Positions 1-7,664 are shown, counted from the first letter of the stretch. The stretch is 23,748 nt of DNA from Gammaproteobacteria bacterium (GCA_003561495.1 PWWM01000155.1:1-23748); one strand, 5' to 3'. Made by a program: numbers and translations. The notes: generated by a model from the letters alone, not told the origin.

Positions 1-804
1 GACAGTATTGGGATCGATGGTCGGCATGGACTCGACCAGGGAATGATTGCCGTCCAGTCCCTTGAGAGCAGGCTGACCCGGGACATCGCCGGTCGACTCG
101 GTGGAGGCATCACCACCCTCGAAGGCGGAAGGCACCAAAATGCCAATGCGCTCGAAGAAATCCGGCGCCGTCAGGCGGCCATCGACGGGAATGCTGGGAT
201 TGAGGTCCTGCAGAAACAGGGCGGTCCCGTCAAATCCGACCACATCACCCACCGCCTGGTAGGTGCCGATGCGAATGGTATTGCCAATGGCCGAAAGGCT
301 CTGGTCGAAAGAAAGCTGGAAAGCCAGCAGCTTGCCGATCACCAGCGAGTCCACCTGAGACCAGGGCTCGGCCACGGTCAGCCCCAATGCACCATATTCT
401 GGCGGGAGGGGCTGGGTCGCAAGGTAATGATTGACGCCATCGGCATAGGATTTCAGCCACGCTTTTTCGGCTGAATCAAGGCGCACAAAACTGGCCCATG
501 CAGCACGCCTCAGCCCCAGGGTGCGCAATTGAATGTCACTGGACAATCCCGGCTCACCGACCAGTTCTGCCACCGTGCCGCTCGCCACCCGGCGCAGATA
601 GTCCATCTGGAAGAAGCGATCACGGGCATGCAGGTAGCCCTGCACAAAGGTCACATCGGCCTCGGTTTCGCCGACGATGGTTGGAATGCCGTTGGCATCC
701 ATAAAGACCGTCACGTTGTCGCCGAGACGCGGCACCTCGGTCTGCTGTGCGAACGCAGCCACGGATGCAAGCGCAGCTGCGGTGAGAATCAAGAATCGCC
801 TCAT
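1..804 (-). CDS. Penicillin acylase family (S45) hydrolase, N-terminal part, cut by window edge
   Basis: This is the first 268 codons of a gene that continues past the left edge. The protein starts MRRFLILTAAALASVAAFA, a Sec signal peptide with a likely cleavage after AFA (residue 19), so it is probably periplasmic. Residues about 36-75 hold the conserved start of the S45 alpha chain: a GIPTIVG stretch, then GYLHARDRFFQMDYLRR, which corresponds to the family pattern GYxHAxDRxxQMxxxRR. These enzymes are N-terminal-nucleophile hydrolases that self-cleave into alpha and beta chains and hydrolyse amides (beta-lactams, acyl-homoserine lactones and similar). The autocatalytic Ser of the beta chain lies outside the window, so activity and substrate cannot be judged. 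ATG 804 is supported by a GGGGA element about 8 bases upstream. It stands apart from kynA, with 138 bases between them. Confidence 0.88.
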   Translation of the reverse strand, partial: MRRFLILTAAALASVAAFAQQTEVPRLGDNVTVFMDANGIPTIVGETEADVTFVQGYLHARDRFFQMDYLRRVASGTVAELVGEPGLSSDIQLRTLGLRRAAWASFVRLDSAEKAWLKSYADGVNHYLATQPLPPEYGALGLTVAEPWSQVDSLVIGKLLAFQLSFDQSLSAIGNTIRIGTYQAVGDVVGFDGTALFLQDLNPSIPVDGRLTAPDFFERIGILVPSAFEGGDASTESTGDVPGQPALKGLDGNHSLVESMPTIDPNTV

Positions 805-835
805 GGTGAAAATCCCCGTATTTGTGGTTGTCAGG

Positions 836-881
836 ATTTTCGATTATGGCACAACTTTCGGCTTCCATACCTAGCGGTATG
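836..881 (-). promoter_or_regulatory. Candidate acylase promoter with palindrome over the -35 region
   Basis: On the minus strand an extended -10 element, TGCCATAAT, occupies 851-843 (hexamer CATAAT 848-843), predicting a transcription start near 836. A palindrome, CATACC-TAGC-GGTATG, occupies 866-881, about -30 to -45 relative to that start. That is where a regulator would occlude or replace a -35 box, and no good -35 hexamer is visible. Assigning the promoter and operator is inference; the sequence match and symmetry are direct observation. Confidence 0.42.
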
Positions 882-942
882 CTGGCCAGGATGAGTCCAG
901 GTCAAATTTACCTGCCTCGGATGCTTAACGGTGGCCAGACCC

Positions 943-1791
943 CTAAAGCTCCGTTCGCACATCGAGGAGCTCGGGAAAGAACGTCAGGTCCAGGGCCCGT
1001 TTCAGAAAGCCGACGCCGCTGGAGCCACCCGTGCCCTTCTTGAACCCGATGACCCGCTCGACGGTCTTGAGGTGACGGAAACGCCATAGCTGGAAGGACT
1101 CTTCGACATCCACCAGGCGCTCACACAAGGCATATTCATTCCAGTAGCGATCGGTATTGCGATAGATTTCGACCAACGCAGGCACCAGCGCCGGATTGCG
1201 CTGGTGCGGTCTGGACCAGTCACGCTCCACGCACTCAGCCGGAATGGCATGCCCGCGGCGATGCAGATAGCGCAGAAACTCGTCGTAAAGGCTGGGACGA
1301 CTCAGTGCCGACTCCAACTGTTTCAATGCCAGCTCGTTATGCCGAAACAGCTTGAGCATCTGGGCATTTTTGTTACCCAGCATGAACTCCACCAGACGAT
1401 ACTGGTGCGACTGAAATCCCGAGGCATCGCCGAAGATATGGCGAAACTCGATGTACTCACTGGGCGTGAGTGTCTCCAGTACCGCCCACTGGTTGAACAG
1501 CTGCTGCTGGATCAGTTTGATCCGGGCCAGGATTTTCATGCACGGGTCCGGATCGTCGGCGGCCAAATGACGCAGGGCCGCCTGCAACTCATGAATGACC
1601 AGTTTGAACCATAACTCGGATGTCTGATGCTGAATGATGAACAGCATCTCGTCGTGATGGGGTGGATCGGTCAGGGGATGCTGGGCGCCCAGAATTCGGT
1701 CCAGGTCCAGATAGCCGGTGTAATCCAGCCTGCCGGCCAGGTCGGTCTGGATTGAAGCCTCGAGATCGCGCTGGTTGCGATGGTCGGTCAT
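943..1791 (-). CDS. kynA: Tryptophan 2,3-dioxygenase
   Basis: This haem dioxygenase opens the indole ring of L-tryptophan to give N-formylkynurenine, the first step of the kynurenine pathway, in the cytoplasm. At 282 residues it is close to the Xanthomonas enzyme (about 298). Its key residues fall at matching positions: F51 and H55 in FIIQHQTSELWFKL, the haem-ligand H240 in LWRFRHLKTVERVIG, and the substrate-binding GTGGSSGVGFL segment after it. ATG 1791 follows a GAGGA Shine-Dalgarno sequence at about 6 bases. No kynureninase, formamidase or other kynurenine gene lies in the window. It is divergent from pdhA, with 148 bases between the two starts. The ends are secure; its own promoter could not be resolved. 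Confidence 0.96.
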   Translation of the reverse strand: MTDHRNQRDLEASIQTDLAGRLDYTGYLDLDRILGAQHPLTDPPHHDEMLFIIQHQTSELWFKLVIHELQAALRHLAADDPDPCMKILARIKLIQQQLFNQWAVLETLTPSEYIEFRHIFGDASGFQSHQYRLVEFMLGNKNAQMLKLFRHNELALKQLESALSRPSLYDEFLRYLHRRGHAIPAECVERDWSRPHQRNPALVPALVEIYRNTDRYWNEYALCERLVDVEESFQLWRFRHLKTVERVIGFKKGTGGSSGVGFLKRALDLTFFPELLDVRTEL

Positions 1792-1828
1792 GTACGGTCC
1801 TCAGGGTGGGGCAAGCACGAATTCCCAG

Positions 1829-1858
1829 TTTAACGTGCCCCTCCGCAAGGCGTATAAT
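1829..1858 (+). promoter_or_regulatory. Candidate sigma-70 promoter of the pdhA operon
   Basis: A consensus -10 box TATAAT lies at 1853-1858. An imperfect -35 (TTTAAC, 1829-1834) sits 18 bases upstream. Transcription would start near 1865 and leave a leader of about 75 bases before pdhA. The -10 match is perfect; the -35 is weak. Confidence 0.55.
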
Positions 1859-1878
1859 ATCGCTCCAATCCTGACCGG

Positions 1879-1916
1879 CCCGGAATCGAACGGACCGGTT
1901 GCCTTACAATTCCGGG
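1879..1916 (+). promoter_or_regulatory. Inverted repeat in the pdhA leader
   Basis: CCCGGAAT (1879-1886) is repeated in perfect inverted form as ATTCCGGG (1909-1916), with a 22-base interval that contains the palindrome ACCGGT (1894-1899). It lies between the predicted transcription start and the pdhA ribosome-binding site (CGAGG, 1927-1931). It could be an RNA hairpin or a DNA operator; nothing in the sequence decides which. Confidence 0.4.
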
Positions 1917-1939
1917 AACGAATCAACGAGGTATCCGAC

Positions 1940-3040
1940 ATGGCGCGGACTGTCGCCGCATTCAAGGTGGACCATTTCCAGTTTCTGGGACCAGACGGAA
2001 AACTGCTGGACAACCAGCACGTTCCGTCCCTGGCCCGTGATTTTGAACGTCTGCGCGAGCTGTACAAGCTGATGGTGCTGACCCGGACTTTCGACAAGAA
2101 AGCGATTGCCCTGCAACGCACCGGCAAGCTCGGCACCTATGCATCCAGCCTGGGCCATGAGGCCGCTCATGTCGCCATCGGTGCGGCCATGCAGGATGAA
2201 GATTGTTTTGCGCCCATGTATCGCGAGTATGGCGCCCAGTTCTATCGCGGCGTGAAAATGTCGGAGGTCCTGATGTACTGGGGCGGCGACGAGCGTGGCA
2301 ACGACTTTTCCCAACCGAAACATGATTTCGCCTGGTGCGTACCGATTGCCACACAATGCCTGCACGCCGCCGGAGCGGCCATGGCCTTCAAGCTCAAGAA
2401 AGAGCCCCGCGTGGCCGTCTCGGTGGTCGGCGACGGCGGCTCTTCCAAGGGCGATTTTCTCGAAGCCATCAACGCCGCCAGCGCCTGGAAGCTACCGCTG
2501 GTTCTGGTGGTGGTCAATAACCAGTGGGCGATCTCCGTGCCGCGCTCAAAGCAGAACACGGCCGCGACACTGGCCCAGAAAGGCATCGCCGGCGGCCTGC
2601 CAAGCATTCAAGTCGATGGCAATGACCTGATTGCCTGCCTGTGGGCCATGGACAAGGCCGTCAAGGCCGCCCGTGACGGCAAGGGCGCCTTCGTCATCGA
2701 GATGATGACCTATCGACTCAGCGATCACACCACGGCCGATGACGCGCGTCGTTATCGCCCCAAGGAAGAGGTCGACGAGGCCTGGGAAAAGGAGCCCCTG
2801 TTGCGCCTGCGCAAGTACCTGATCAGCCAGGATGCCTGGGACGATGGCCAGGAAGAGGAACTGACCAACGAGTGCGTCGAATTCGTTCAGCAGGCCGCCG
2901 ATGAGTACCTGGACCTGGTCGCCAACGATCCGCAGCCGGTGACCGCCATGTTTGATTACATGTTCGCCGAGTTGCCGCATGATCTGGCCGAGCAACGAGC
3001 CTACTCGGAGAAGTATCCGGAAGATGGAGGGCACCACTGA
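1940..3040 (+). CDS. pdhA: Pyruvate dehydrogenase E1 component, alpha subunit
   Basis: This is the thiamine-diphosphate-dependent decarboxylase alpha chain (366 residues) of a heteromeric 2-oxo acid dehydrogenase. With PdhB it decarboxylates pyruvate and passes the acetyl group to the E2 lipoyl arm. The TPP/Mg motif starts GDGGSSKGDFLEAINA and ends about 30 residues on in VVVNNQWAIS. Other family segments are TGKLGTYASSLGHEA, YREYGAQFYRG and SDHTTADDARRYR (phosphorylation-loop region). The reading frame is open further upstream, but ATG 1940 is chosen because CGAGG (1927-1931) lies 8 bases before it and the protein then begins MARTVAAF, like Xanthomonas-type PdhA. Its stop overlaps pdhB by one base (TGATG). 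A branched-chain 2-oxo acid enzyme is the main alternative. Confidence 0.9.
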   Translation: MARTVAAFKVDHFQFLGPDGKLLDNQHVPSLARDFERLRELYKLMVLTRTFDKKAIALQRTGKLGTYASSLGHEAAHVAIGAAMQDEDCFAPMYREYGAQFYRGVKMSEVLMYWGGDERGNDFSQPKHDFAWCVPIATQCLHAAGAAMAFKLKKEPRVAVSVVGDGGSSKGDFLEAINAASAWKLPLVLVVVNNQWAISVPRSKQNTAATLAQKGIAGGLPSIQVDGNDLIACLWAMDKAVKAARDGKGAFVIEMMTYRLSDHTTADDARRYRPKEEVDEAWEKEPLLRLRKYLISQDAWDDGQEEELTNECVEFVQQAADEYLDLVANDPQPVTAMFDYMFAELPHDLAEQRAYSEKYPEDGGHH

Positions 3041-4020
3041 TGGCCCAGATCACACTGATTGAAGGCATCACCCTGGCCCTGGCGCGGGCCATGGAAGAAG
3101 ATGACAGCGTCATCGTGCTGGGCGAGGATGTCGGCGTCAATGGCGGAGTCTTCCGCGCCACGGCCGGGCTGCAAAGCCGTTTCGGTGATGAGCGGGTCAT
3201 CGACACGCCCCTGGCCGAAGTCATGATTGCCGGCATGTCGGTCGGTATGGCGGCCCAGGGCATCAAGCCGGTCGCCGAAGCGCAGTTCTGCGGATTTACC
3301 ATGCCGATGGTCGATCACCTGATGTGTCATGCCGGACGCATGCGCAACCGCACGAGGGGACGATTGAGCTGCCCCATGGTGCTGCGTTTTCCCTCCGGCG
3401 GCGGCATTCACGCCCCGGAGCATCACTCGGAAAGCCCGGAAGCCCTGTATGCGCACATGCCGGGAATCCGGGTGGTGATTCCGTCTTCCCCTTCCAGGGC
3501 CTATGGACTACTGCTGGCAGCCATTCGCGATCCCGACCCGGTGGTGTTCATGGAACCCAAGCGAATCTATCGCTGGCAGCGCGAAGAGGTCATTGATGAT
3601 GGTGAGGAATTGCCGCTGGATGTCTGCTACACCCTGCGCGACGGCAATGACCTGACCCTGGTGACCTGGGGGGCCATGATCAAGGAAACACTGCAGGCTG
3701 CCGATGAGTTGGAAAAACAAGGCATCAGCGTCGAAGTCATCGATGTCGCCACCATCAGCCCGCTGGACATGGATACCATTTACGAGTCAGCGAGCCGAAC
3801 CGGTCGCTGCGTCATTATCCAGGAGGCGCCCCGCCACTGCTCGGTGGCCAGCGAAATTGCCGCCGGCCTGGCCGATGCCGGCATCTGGAATCTGCATGCT
3901 CCGGTCAAGCGGGTTTGCGGATACGATACCGTGATGCCGCTTTATCGCAATGAAATGAAGTACATGCCCAGCGTGCGTCGCATTGTGGATGCCGCTCAAC
4001 AGGTCCTGGAGGTTTCATGA
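3040..4020 (+). CDS. pdhB: Pyruvate dehydrogenase E1 component, beta subunit
   Basis: This 326-residue transketolase-like beta chain completes the E1 heterotetramer with PdhA. The N-terminal pyrimidine-binding domain (about residues 4-180) shows the family stretches VIVLGEDVGVNGGVFRAT, RVIDTPLAEVMIAGMSVG and RFPSGGGIHAPEHHSE. The C-terminal transketolase domain (about 200-320) contains DLTLVTWGAMIKETLQAAD and CVIIQEAPRHCSVASEIAAG. The start overlaps the pdhA stop and the end overlaps the pdhC start (ATGA, 4017-4020), so translational coupling is likely. As with pdhA, pyruvate is the preferred substrate assignment, by resemblance to Xanthomonas/Legionella pdhABC clusters rather than by a diagnostic residue. 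Confidence 0.92.
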   Translation: MAQITLIEGITLALARAMEEDDSVIVLGEDVGVNGGVFRATAGLQSRFGDERVIDTPLAEVMIAGMSVGMAAQGIKPVAEAQFCGFTMPMVDHLMCHAGRMRNRTRGRLSCPMVLRFPSGGGIHAPEHHSESPEALYAHMPGIRVVIPSSPSRAYGLLLAAIRDPDPVVFMEPKRIYRWQREEVIDDGEELPLDVCYTLRDGNDLTLVTWGAMIKETLQAADELEKQGISVEVIDVATISPLDMDTIYESASRTGRCVIIQEAPRHCSVASEIAAGLADAGIWNLHAPVKRVCGYDTVMPLYRNEMKYMPSVRRIVDAAQQVLEVS

Positions 4021-5456
4021 AGGTTTTCAAATTGCCCGATCTCGGTGAAGGTTTGCCGGATGCGGAGATCGTTGAATGGCTGGTTGCCGAAGGCGATGAG
4101 GTCAAGCTGGACCAGCCGCTGGTATCGATGGAAACGGCCAAGGCCGTGGTTGAAGTACCGAGTCCCTACACCGGGCGGGTGGTCAAGTTTCACGGCCAGG
4201 CGGGTGACGTGATTCAAACCGGCGCTCCGCTGGTTGAATTTTCAGTCGACGGCGAAGACGACGCAGACGAAGAAGCCGCCTCGGCCGAGCCCGAGTCGGC
4301 TGGATCGGAAGAACTCTCACTGGAAAAGGACGACCGGGAAATCGACCGGTCGGCCCTGCAGCCGCCGTCCGAAACCTCTCAGCCGCAGGCTGACCAGAGC
4401 TCCGAACTGCCGGCGGAACAGCCACCCGAAACCGCTGGTGCAGAGGAAAGTGATCCATCCGAATCGGAACGCGCGGATACCGGCACCGTAGTCGGCAACG
4501 TGCAGTCATCCAATGAAGTTCTGCAGGAGCGCACCGCCACCATCGGCGGAGTGAAAGTGACTCCCGCCGTACGCGCGCTGGCGCGCAAACTCAAGGTTGA
4601 CATCAGCCAGGTCAGCGCCAGCGGCGCTGAAGGCGTAGTCACCGCCGCCGATGTACGCAAGGCCGCCGAACAAGGCAGTGCTCCGCTCGGTCAGAAAGCA
4701 GCCGCAACGGCACCAACACCATCGCCCGAACCTGAAATTCCGGCCGGCCGTGAGGAGCCGCCGGCCCGGGAACCCGCCCCGCGACCGGCCGAAAAGGCAC
4801 AAGCACCCGTTGAACCCTCGGGTGAATGGGAGCCGGTTCGCGGAACGCGACGCACCATGGCTCGGGTAATGACCGAGTCCCACAAGTCGATTGTTCCAAC
4901 CACCCTGATGGACGATGCCGATATTCACGCCTGGCGACCCGGTGAAGACATCACGGTTCGCCTATTGCGAGCGCTCTGGGCCGGCGCCGCCGCCGAGCCG
5001 GGTCTGAATGCCTGGTTCCGGGGGGAAGACAACGTGCGCATGGTGCACAAGAACATGCACGTCGGCATGGCCGTCGACACGCCCGACGGCTTGTTCGTGG
5101 CCGCTTTGCGCAATGTCAACAAGGCCGACAAGAGCCAGCTTCGCCAGGAAATCAATCGCCTGCGCGAAAATGTCCAGAATCGCTCGATTCCCCCGGAAGA
5201 CCTCAAGGACTACACCATCATCCTGTCGAACTTCGGCAAGTTTGCCGGCCGCTATGCCACGCCGGTCATCACGCCCCCCTGCGTCGCCATTGTCGCTGCC
5301 GGCAAGCTGCGTCATGAGGTCGTGCCGGTCCTCGGTGGAATCGAAGTTCATCGCATGATCCCGCTGTCACTGACCTTTGACCACAGGGCCTCGACCGGGG
5401 GTGAGGCTGCGCGTTTCCTCAAGGCGATGCTTGACGATCTGTCGAAAGCCGAATAA
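4017..5456 (+). CDS. pdhC: Dihydrolipoamide acyltransferase (E2), single lipoyl domain
   Basis: This is the E2 core of the complex (479 residues). One lipoyl domain spans residues 1-76, with the lipoylated lysine K42 in METAKAVVEV. A long acidic linker (about 80-170) follows, then a peripheral-subunit-binding domain (about 182-217, TPAVRALARKLKVDISQV), a Pro/Ala-rich linker, and the catalytic acyltransferase domain (about 275-479). The active-site Ser segment TIILSNFGKFAGR is present, and the catalytic His is H456 in FDHRASTGGEAARF. The Asp expected four residues after this His (HRxxDG) is Thr460 here. That may be a subfamily trait rather than inactivation, because the rest of the domain is intact. 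No E3 (lpd) gene is in the window. The rimB-like gene begins 11 bases downstream. Confidence 0.9.
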   Translation: MKVFKLPDLGEGLPDAEIVEWLVAEGDEVKLDQPLVSMETAKAVVEVPSPYTGRVVKFHGQAGDVIQTGAPLVEFSVDGEDDADEEAASAEPESAGSEELSLEKDDREIDRSALQPPSETSQPQADQSSELPAEQPPETAGAEESDPSESERADTGTVVGNVQSSNEVLQERTATIGGVKVTPAVRALARKLKVDISQVSASGAEGVVTAADVRKAAEQGSAPLGQKAAATAPTPSPEPEIPAGREEPPAREPAPRPAEKAQAPVEPSGEWEPVRGTRRTMARVMTESHKSIVPTTLMDDADIHAWRPGEDITVRLLRALWAGAAAEPGLNAWFRGEDNVRMVHKNMHVGMAVDTPDGLFVAALRNVNKADKSQLRQEINRLRENVQNRSIPPEDLKDYTIILSNFGKFAGRYATPVITPPCVAIVAAGKLRHEVVPVLGGIEVHRMIPLSLTFDHRASTGGEAARFLKAMLDDLSKAE

Positions 5457-5467
5457 GGCACGCCTGA

Positions 5468-5920
5468 GTGACTTCGCACATTGCCCCCAACATGATCATC
5501 GGGGCCTGCGAATGGGTGGCCTTGCCGGAACTGGGCATCGATCGATTGCGAGCGCGCGTTGACACCGGGGCGCGCTCGTGCGCCCTGCATGCGCTCAACA
5601 TCCGTCCGTTCCAGCGTGATGGGCAAGATTGGGTGGCCTTTCGTATCCATACCGACCACCCGAAGTCAGCCAGTGACCAGGATTGCGAGTGCCGGCTCAA
5701 TGGCACCCGGATTGTGCGCTCGACTTCGGGTGAAGCCGAACAGCGTTTCAGCATCCGCACGTCGATCGTTATCGGCCACTCCCGTTGGCGAGTCAATATC
5801 ACCCTGACCAACAGGGAAAGGATGCGTTACCGTATGCTTCTGGGACGGACCGCCATGGAAAATCATGCGCTGGTCTACCCGGCCAGGACATTTCTCCAGG
5901 GCAAGCCCCGCCTGGACTGA
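5468..5920 (+). CDS. rimB: RimB-like ATP-dependent zinc protease family protein (retropepsin fold)
   Basis: This 150-residue protein belongs to the family annotated as putative ATP-dependent zinc protease (RimB/DUF785), which has a retropepsin-like fold. Visible motifs are D32-TGARSCALHA near the N-terminus, where the family usually has DTGAxTSALHA, and the second strand segment YRMLLGRTAM (about 129-138). In Pseudomonas, RimB works with RimK to control glutamylation of ribosomal protein S6. GTG 5468 is preferred because AAGG (5455-5458) lies 9 bases upstream; ATG 5492 has no Shine-Dalgarno sequence. It sits between pdhC (11 bases away) and rimK (20 bases away). RimA, the third member of the Pseudomonas set, is absent. 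Confidence 0.85.
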   Translation: MTSHIAPNMIIGACEWVALPELGIDRLRARVDTGARSCALHALNIRPFQRDGQDWVAFRIHTDHPKSASDQDCECRLNGTRIVRSTSGEAEQRFSIRTSIVIGHSRWRVNITLTNRERMRYRMLLGRTAMENHALVYPARTFLQGKPRLD

Positions 5921-5940
5921 CTACAAGGACGAGGATCAGC

Positions 5941-6846
5941 ATGCGCATCGCCATCATGTCCCGCAGCAAACGGATCTACTCCACCAAGCGTCTGGTGGAG
6001 GCAGCCAGCGAGCGCGGCCACGATGTCCATGTCGTCGATACCCCGCGCTGCTACATGAATATCGCTTCGCACCGACCGACCATCCATTACCGGGGCGACC
6101 AGCTAGAGCCTTTCGATGCGGTCATCCCGCGAATCGGGGCTTCCATTACGTTTTACGGTACAGCGGTGCTGCGCCAATTCGAGATGATGGGTACTTTCCC
6201 GCTCAACGAATCGGTGGCCGTAACCCGCTCACGCGACAAACTGCGCTCCCTGCAATTGCTGGCCCGGCGCGGCATCGGTTTGCCGGTAACAGGCTTTGCC
6301 CGCGCACCCGACGACATCGGCGACCTGATCAAGATGGTCGGCGGTGCTCCACTGGTCGCCAAGCTGCTCGAGGGCACCCAGGGCATCGGCGTGGTGTTGT
6401 GCGAGACCCGCAAGGCGGCCGAGAGTGTGGTCGAGGCCTTCATGGGGCTGAATGTATCCATCATGGTGCAGGAATACATCAAGGAAGCCGGTGGCGCCGA
6501 CATTCGTTGTTTCGTGATCGGTGACCGGGTCGTCGCTTCGATCAAGCGCCAGGCCAAGCCCGGCGAGTTCCGTTCCAACCTGCACCGCGGCGGCACGGCC
6601 GAGCTGATCAAGATCACGCCCGAGGAACGGTCGGTGGCGGTACGCGCGGCAAAGATCATGGGGCTGAATGTCGCCGGGGTCGACCTGTTGCGCTCCAACC
6701 ATGGCCCGCTGGTCATGGAGGTCAACTCTTCACCGGGCCTGGAAGGCATCGAAACCGCCACCGGCAAGGATGTGGCGGGCCTGATCATCACTTTCCTGGA
6801 AAAGAACGCCAAAAAAGACAAAACCCGCACGCGCGGCAAGGGTTGA
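5941..6846 (+). CDS. rimK: Ribosomal protein S6--L-glutamate ligase
   Basis: This ATP-grasp ligase adds glutamate residues to the C-terminus of ribosomal protein S6. At 301 residues it matches E. coli RimK (300) and resembles it along its length, for example SIHYKG/TIHYRG, FDAVIPRIGASITFYGTA, LLEGTQGIGVVL, VQEYIKEAGGADIRCFV, FRSNLHRGG and VMEVNSSPGLEGIE. The ATP-grasp domain spans roughly residues 100-290, with the Mg-binding E and N in the MEVNSSPG segment. ATG 5941 is preceded by GAGG (5931-5934) at 6 bases. The frame is open upstream, but an earlier start would overlap rimB. It is probably co-transcribed with rimB, and possibly with pdhABC. Confidence 0.96.
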   Translation: MRIAIMSRSKRIYSTKRLVEAASERGHDVHVVDTPRCYMNIASHRPTIHYRGDQLEPFDAVIPRIGASITFYGTAVLRQFEMMGTFPLNESVAVTRSRDKLRSLQLLARRGIGLPVTGFARAPDDIGDLIKMVGGAPLVAKLLEGTQGIGVVLCETRKAAESVVEAFMGLNVSIMVQEYIKEAGGADIRCFVIGDRVVASIKRQAKPGEFRSNLHRGGTAELIKITPEERSVAVRAAKIMGLNVAGVDLLRSNHGPLVMEVNSSPGLEGIETATGKDVAGLIITFLEKNAKKDKTRTRGKG

Positions 6847-7058
6847 TTAAGGGGGTGGGGGCTGGGCGCCGAGTCGCATTGGGTGGTATTTGACCGATCA
6901 TGGCCTGACCGGGTGCGGCGGCGGGCAGAAAGTTCTTCCCGGACCATCCATGCCACCGACCTTCGGATCAAAGCCACTCCCCCTACCCACGACAACAGCA
7001 TCGAAAACGAACCTGGGTAATTCAGGGTTAAACCCAACGTTGCGGTTAACATAGGCAA
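6847..7058. other. Intergenic spacer with G-rich tract, rimK to DUF4126 gene
   Basis: I see no gene in this 212-base interval. It opens with a strongly G-rich run (two G5 tracts at 6851-6855 and 6857-6861, then GGG at 6864-6866) just after the rimK stop. A C-rich tract at 6979-6988 could pair with it: GGGT 6853-6856 with ACCC 6985-6988, and G5 with C5, with one bulged base. No oligo-T terminator follows. A promoter for the DUF4126 gene must lie here but no convincing -10/-35 pair was found. Confidence 0.35.
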
Positions 7059-7664
7059 ATGGAAAATCTTTCCGATCTGACCATGCTTTCGGCCATCATG
7101 GCCGGCATCTGCCTGAGTGCGGCTGCCGGGCTGCGGGTGTTTCTGCCCATCCTGGCCCTGGGTCTGGCCGGGCGATTCGAGATCCTGGAGCTTGGCGAGC
7201 AGTTTGCCTGGATGACTTCCGAACCGGTGCTGGCCATTGTCGCCATTGCCGCTCTGCTGGAAGTGAGCGGCTATTACATCCCGGTGGTCGACAATCTGCT
7301 CGACATTCTGGCCACGCCGGCAGCCATCGGCGGAGGCACGGTAATCGTCTCCTCCCTGCTGCCGGAGATGAATGCCGCCACGCAATGGGGCACGGCCGCC
7401 CTGCTCGGCGGCGGAACCGCCGGCGTGGTTCAGGGCTCGACGGTCCTCGCCCGGGGGGTGTCGACCGGCAGTAGCGGTGGACTGGCCAACCCGCTGTTTT
7501 CGACCGGAGAAACCGCCGGCAGCATTTTCACCATCATCATGGCGCTGATCATCCCCATCCTGTTCGGCATCGTGGTGCTGATCGCCGTTGGCTGGCTGCT
7601 GTACCGACTTCTCAGGGTCCTGTTCCGTCGCCGCCCGCACGAACAACCACCACCCATCACCTGA
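7059..7664 (+). CDS. DUF4126 family integral membrane protein
   Basis: This 201-residue hydrophobic protein has about five predicted membrane segments (roughly residues 8-30, 55-75, 88-106, 118-135 and 160-190) and a short basic, Pro-rich cytosolic tail. The family pattern is clear: SAAAGLRVFLPILALGLAGR near the N-terminus, EVSGYYIPVVDNLLDILATP in the middle, and GTAGVVQGSTVLARGVSTGS followed by GLANPL. No function is established for DUF4126 and the neighbours give no strong clue. ATG 7059 gives the best N-terminus, although AGG is only 3 bases away; ATG 7083 is an alternative lacking any ribosome-binding site. It converges with ygfX. Confidence 0.85.
   Translation: MENLSDLTMLSAIMAGICLSAAAGLRVFLPILALGLAGRFEILELGEQFAWMTSEPVLAIVAIAALLEVSGYYIPVVDNLLDILATPAAIGGGTVIVSSLLPEMNAATQWGTAALLGGGTAGVVQGSTVLARGVSTGSSGGLANPLFSTGETAGSIFTIIMALIIPILFGIVVLIAVGWLLYRLLRVLFRRRPHEQPPPIT

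Noticed and set aside
1775..1939. Extension of PdhA upstream of residue 1 (55 extra codons)
   Set aside because: It would run through the TATAAT promoter and leader inverted repeat and overlap the kynA start; family members begin near MARTVA.
6153..7646. A 497-codon open frame on the minus strand antisense to rimK and the DUF4126 gene
   Set aside because: It covers two recognisable plus-strand genes and the spacer; its product is Gln/Gly/Arg/Ser-rich with no recognisable domain, as expected of a shadow frame in GC-rich DNA.
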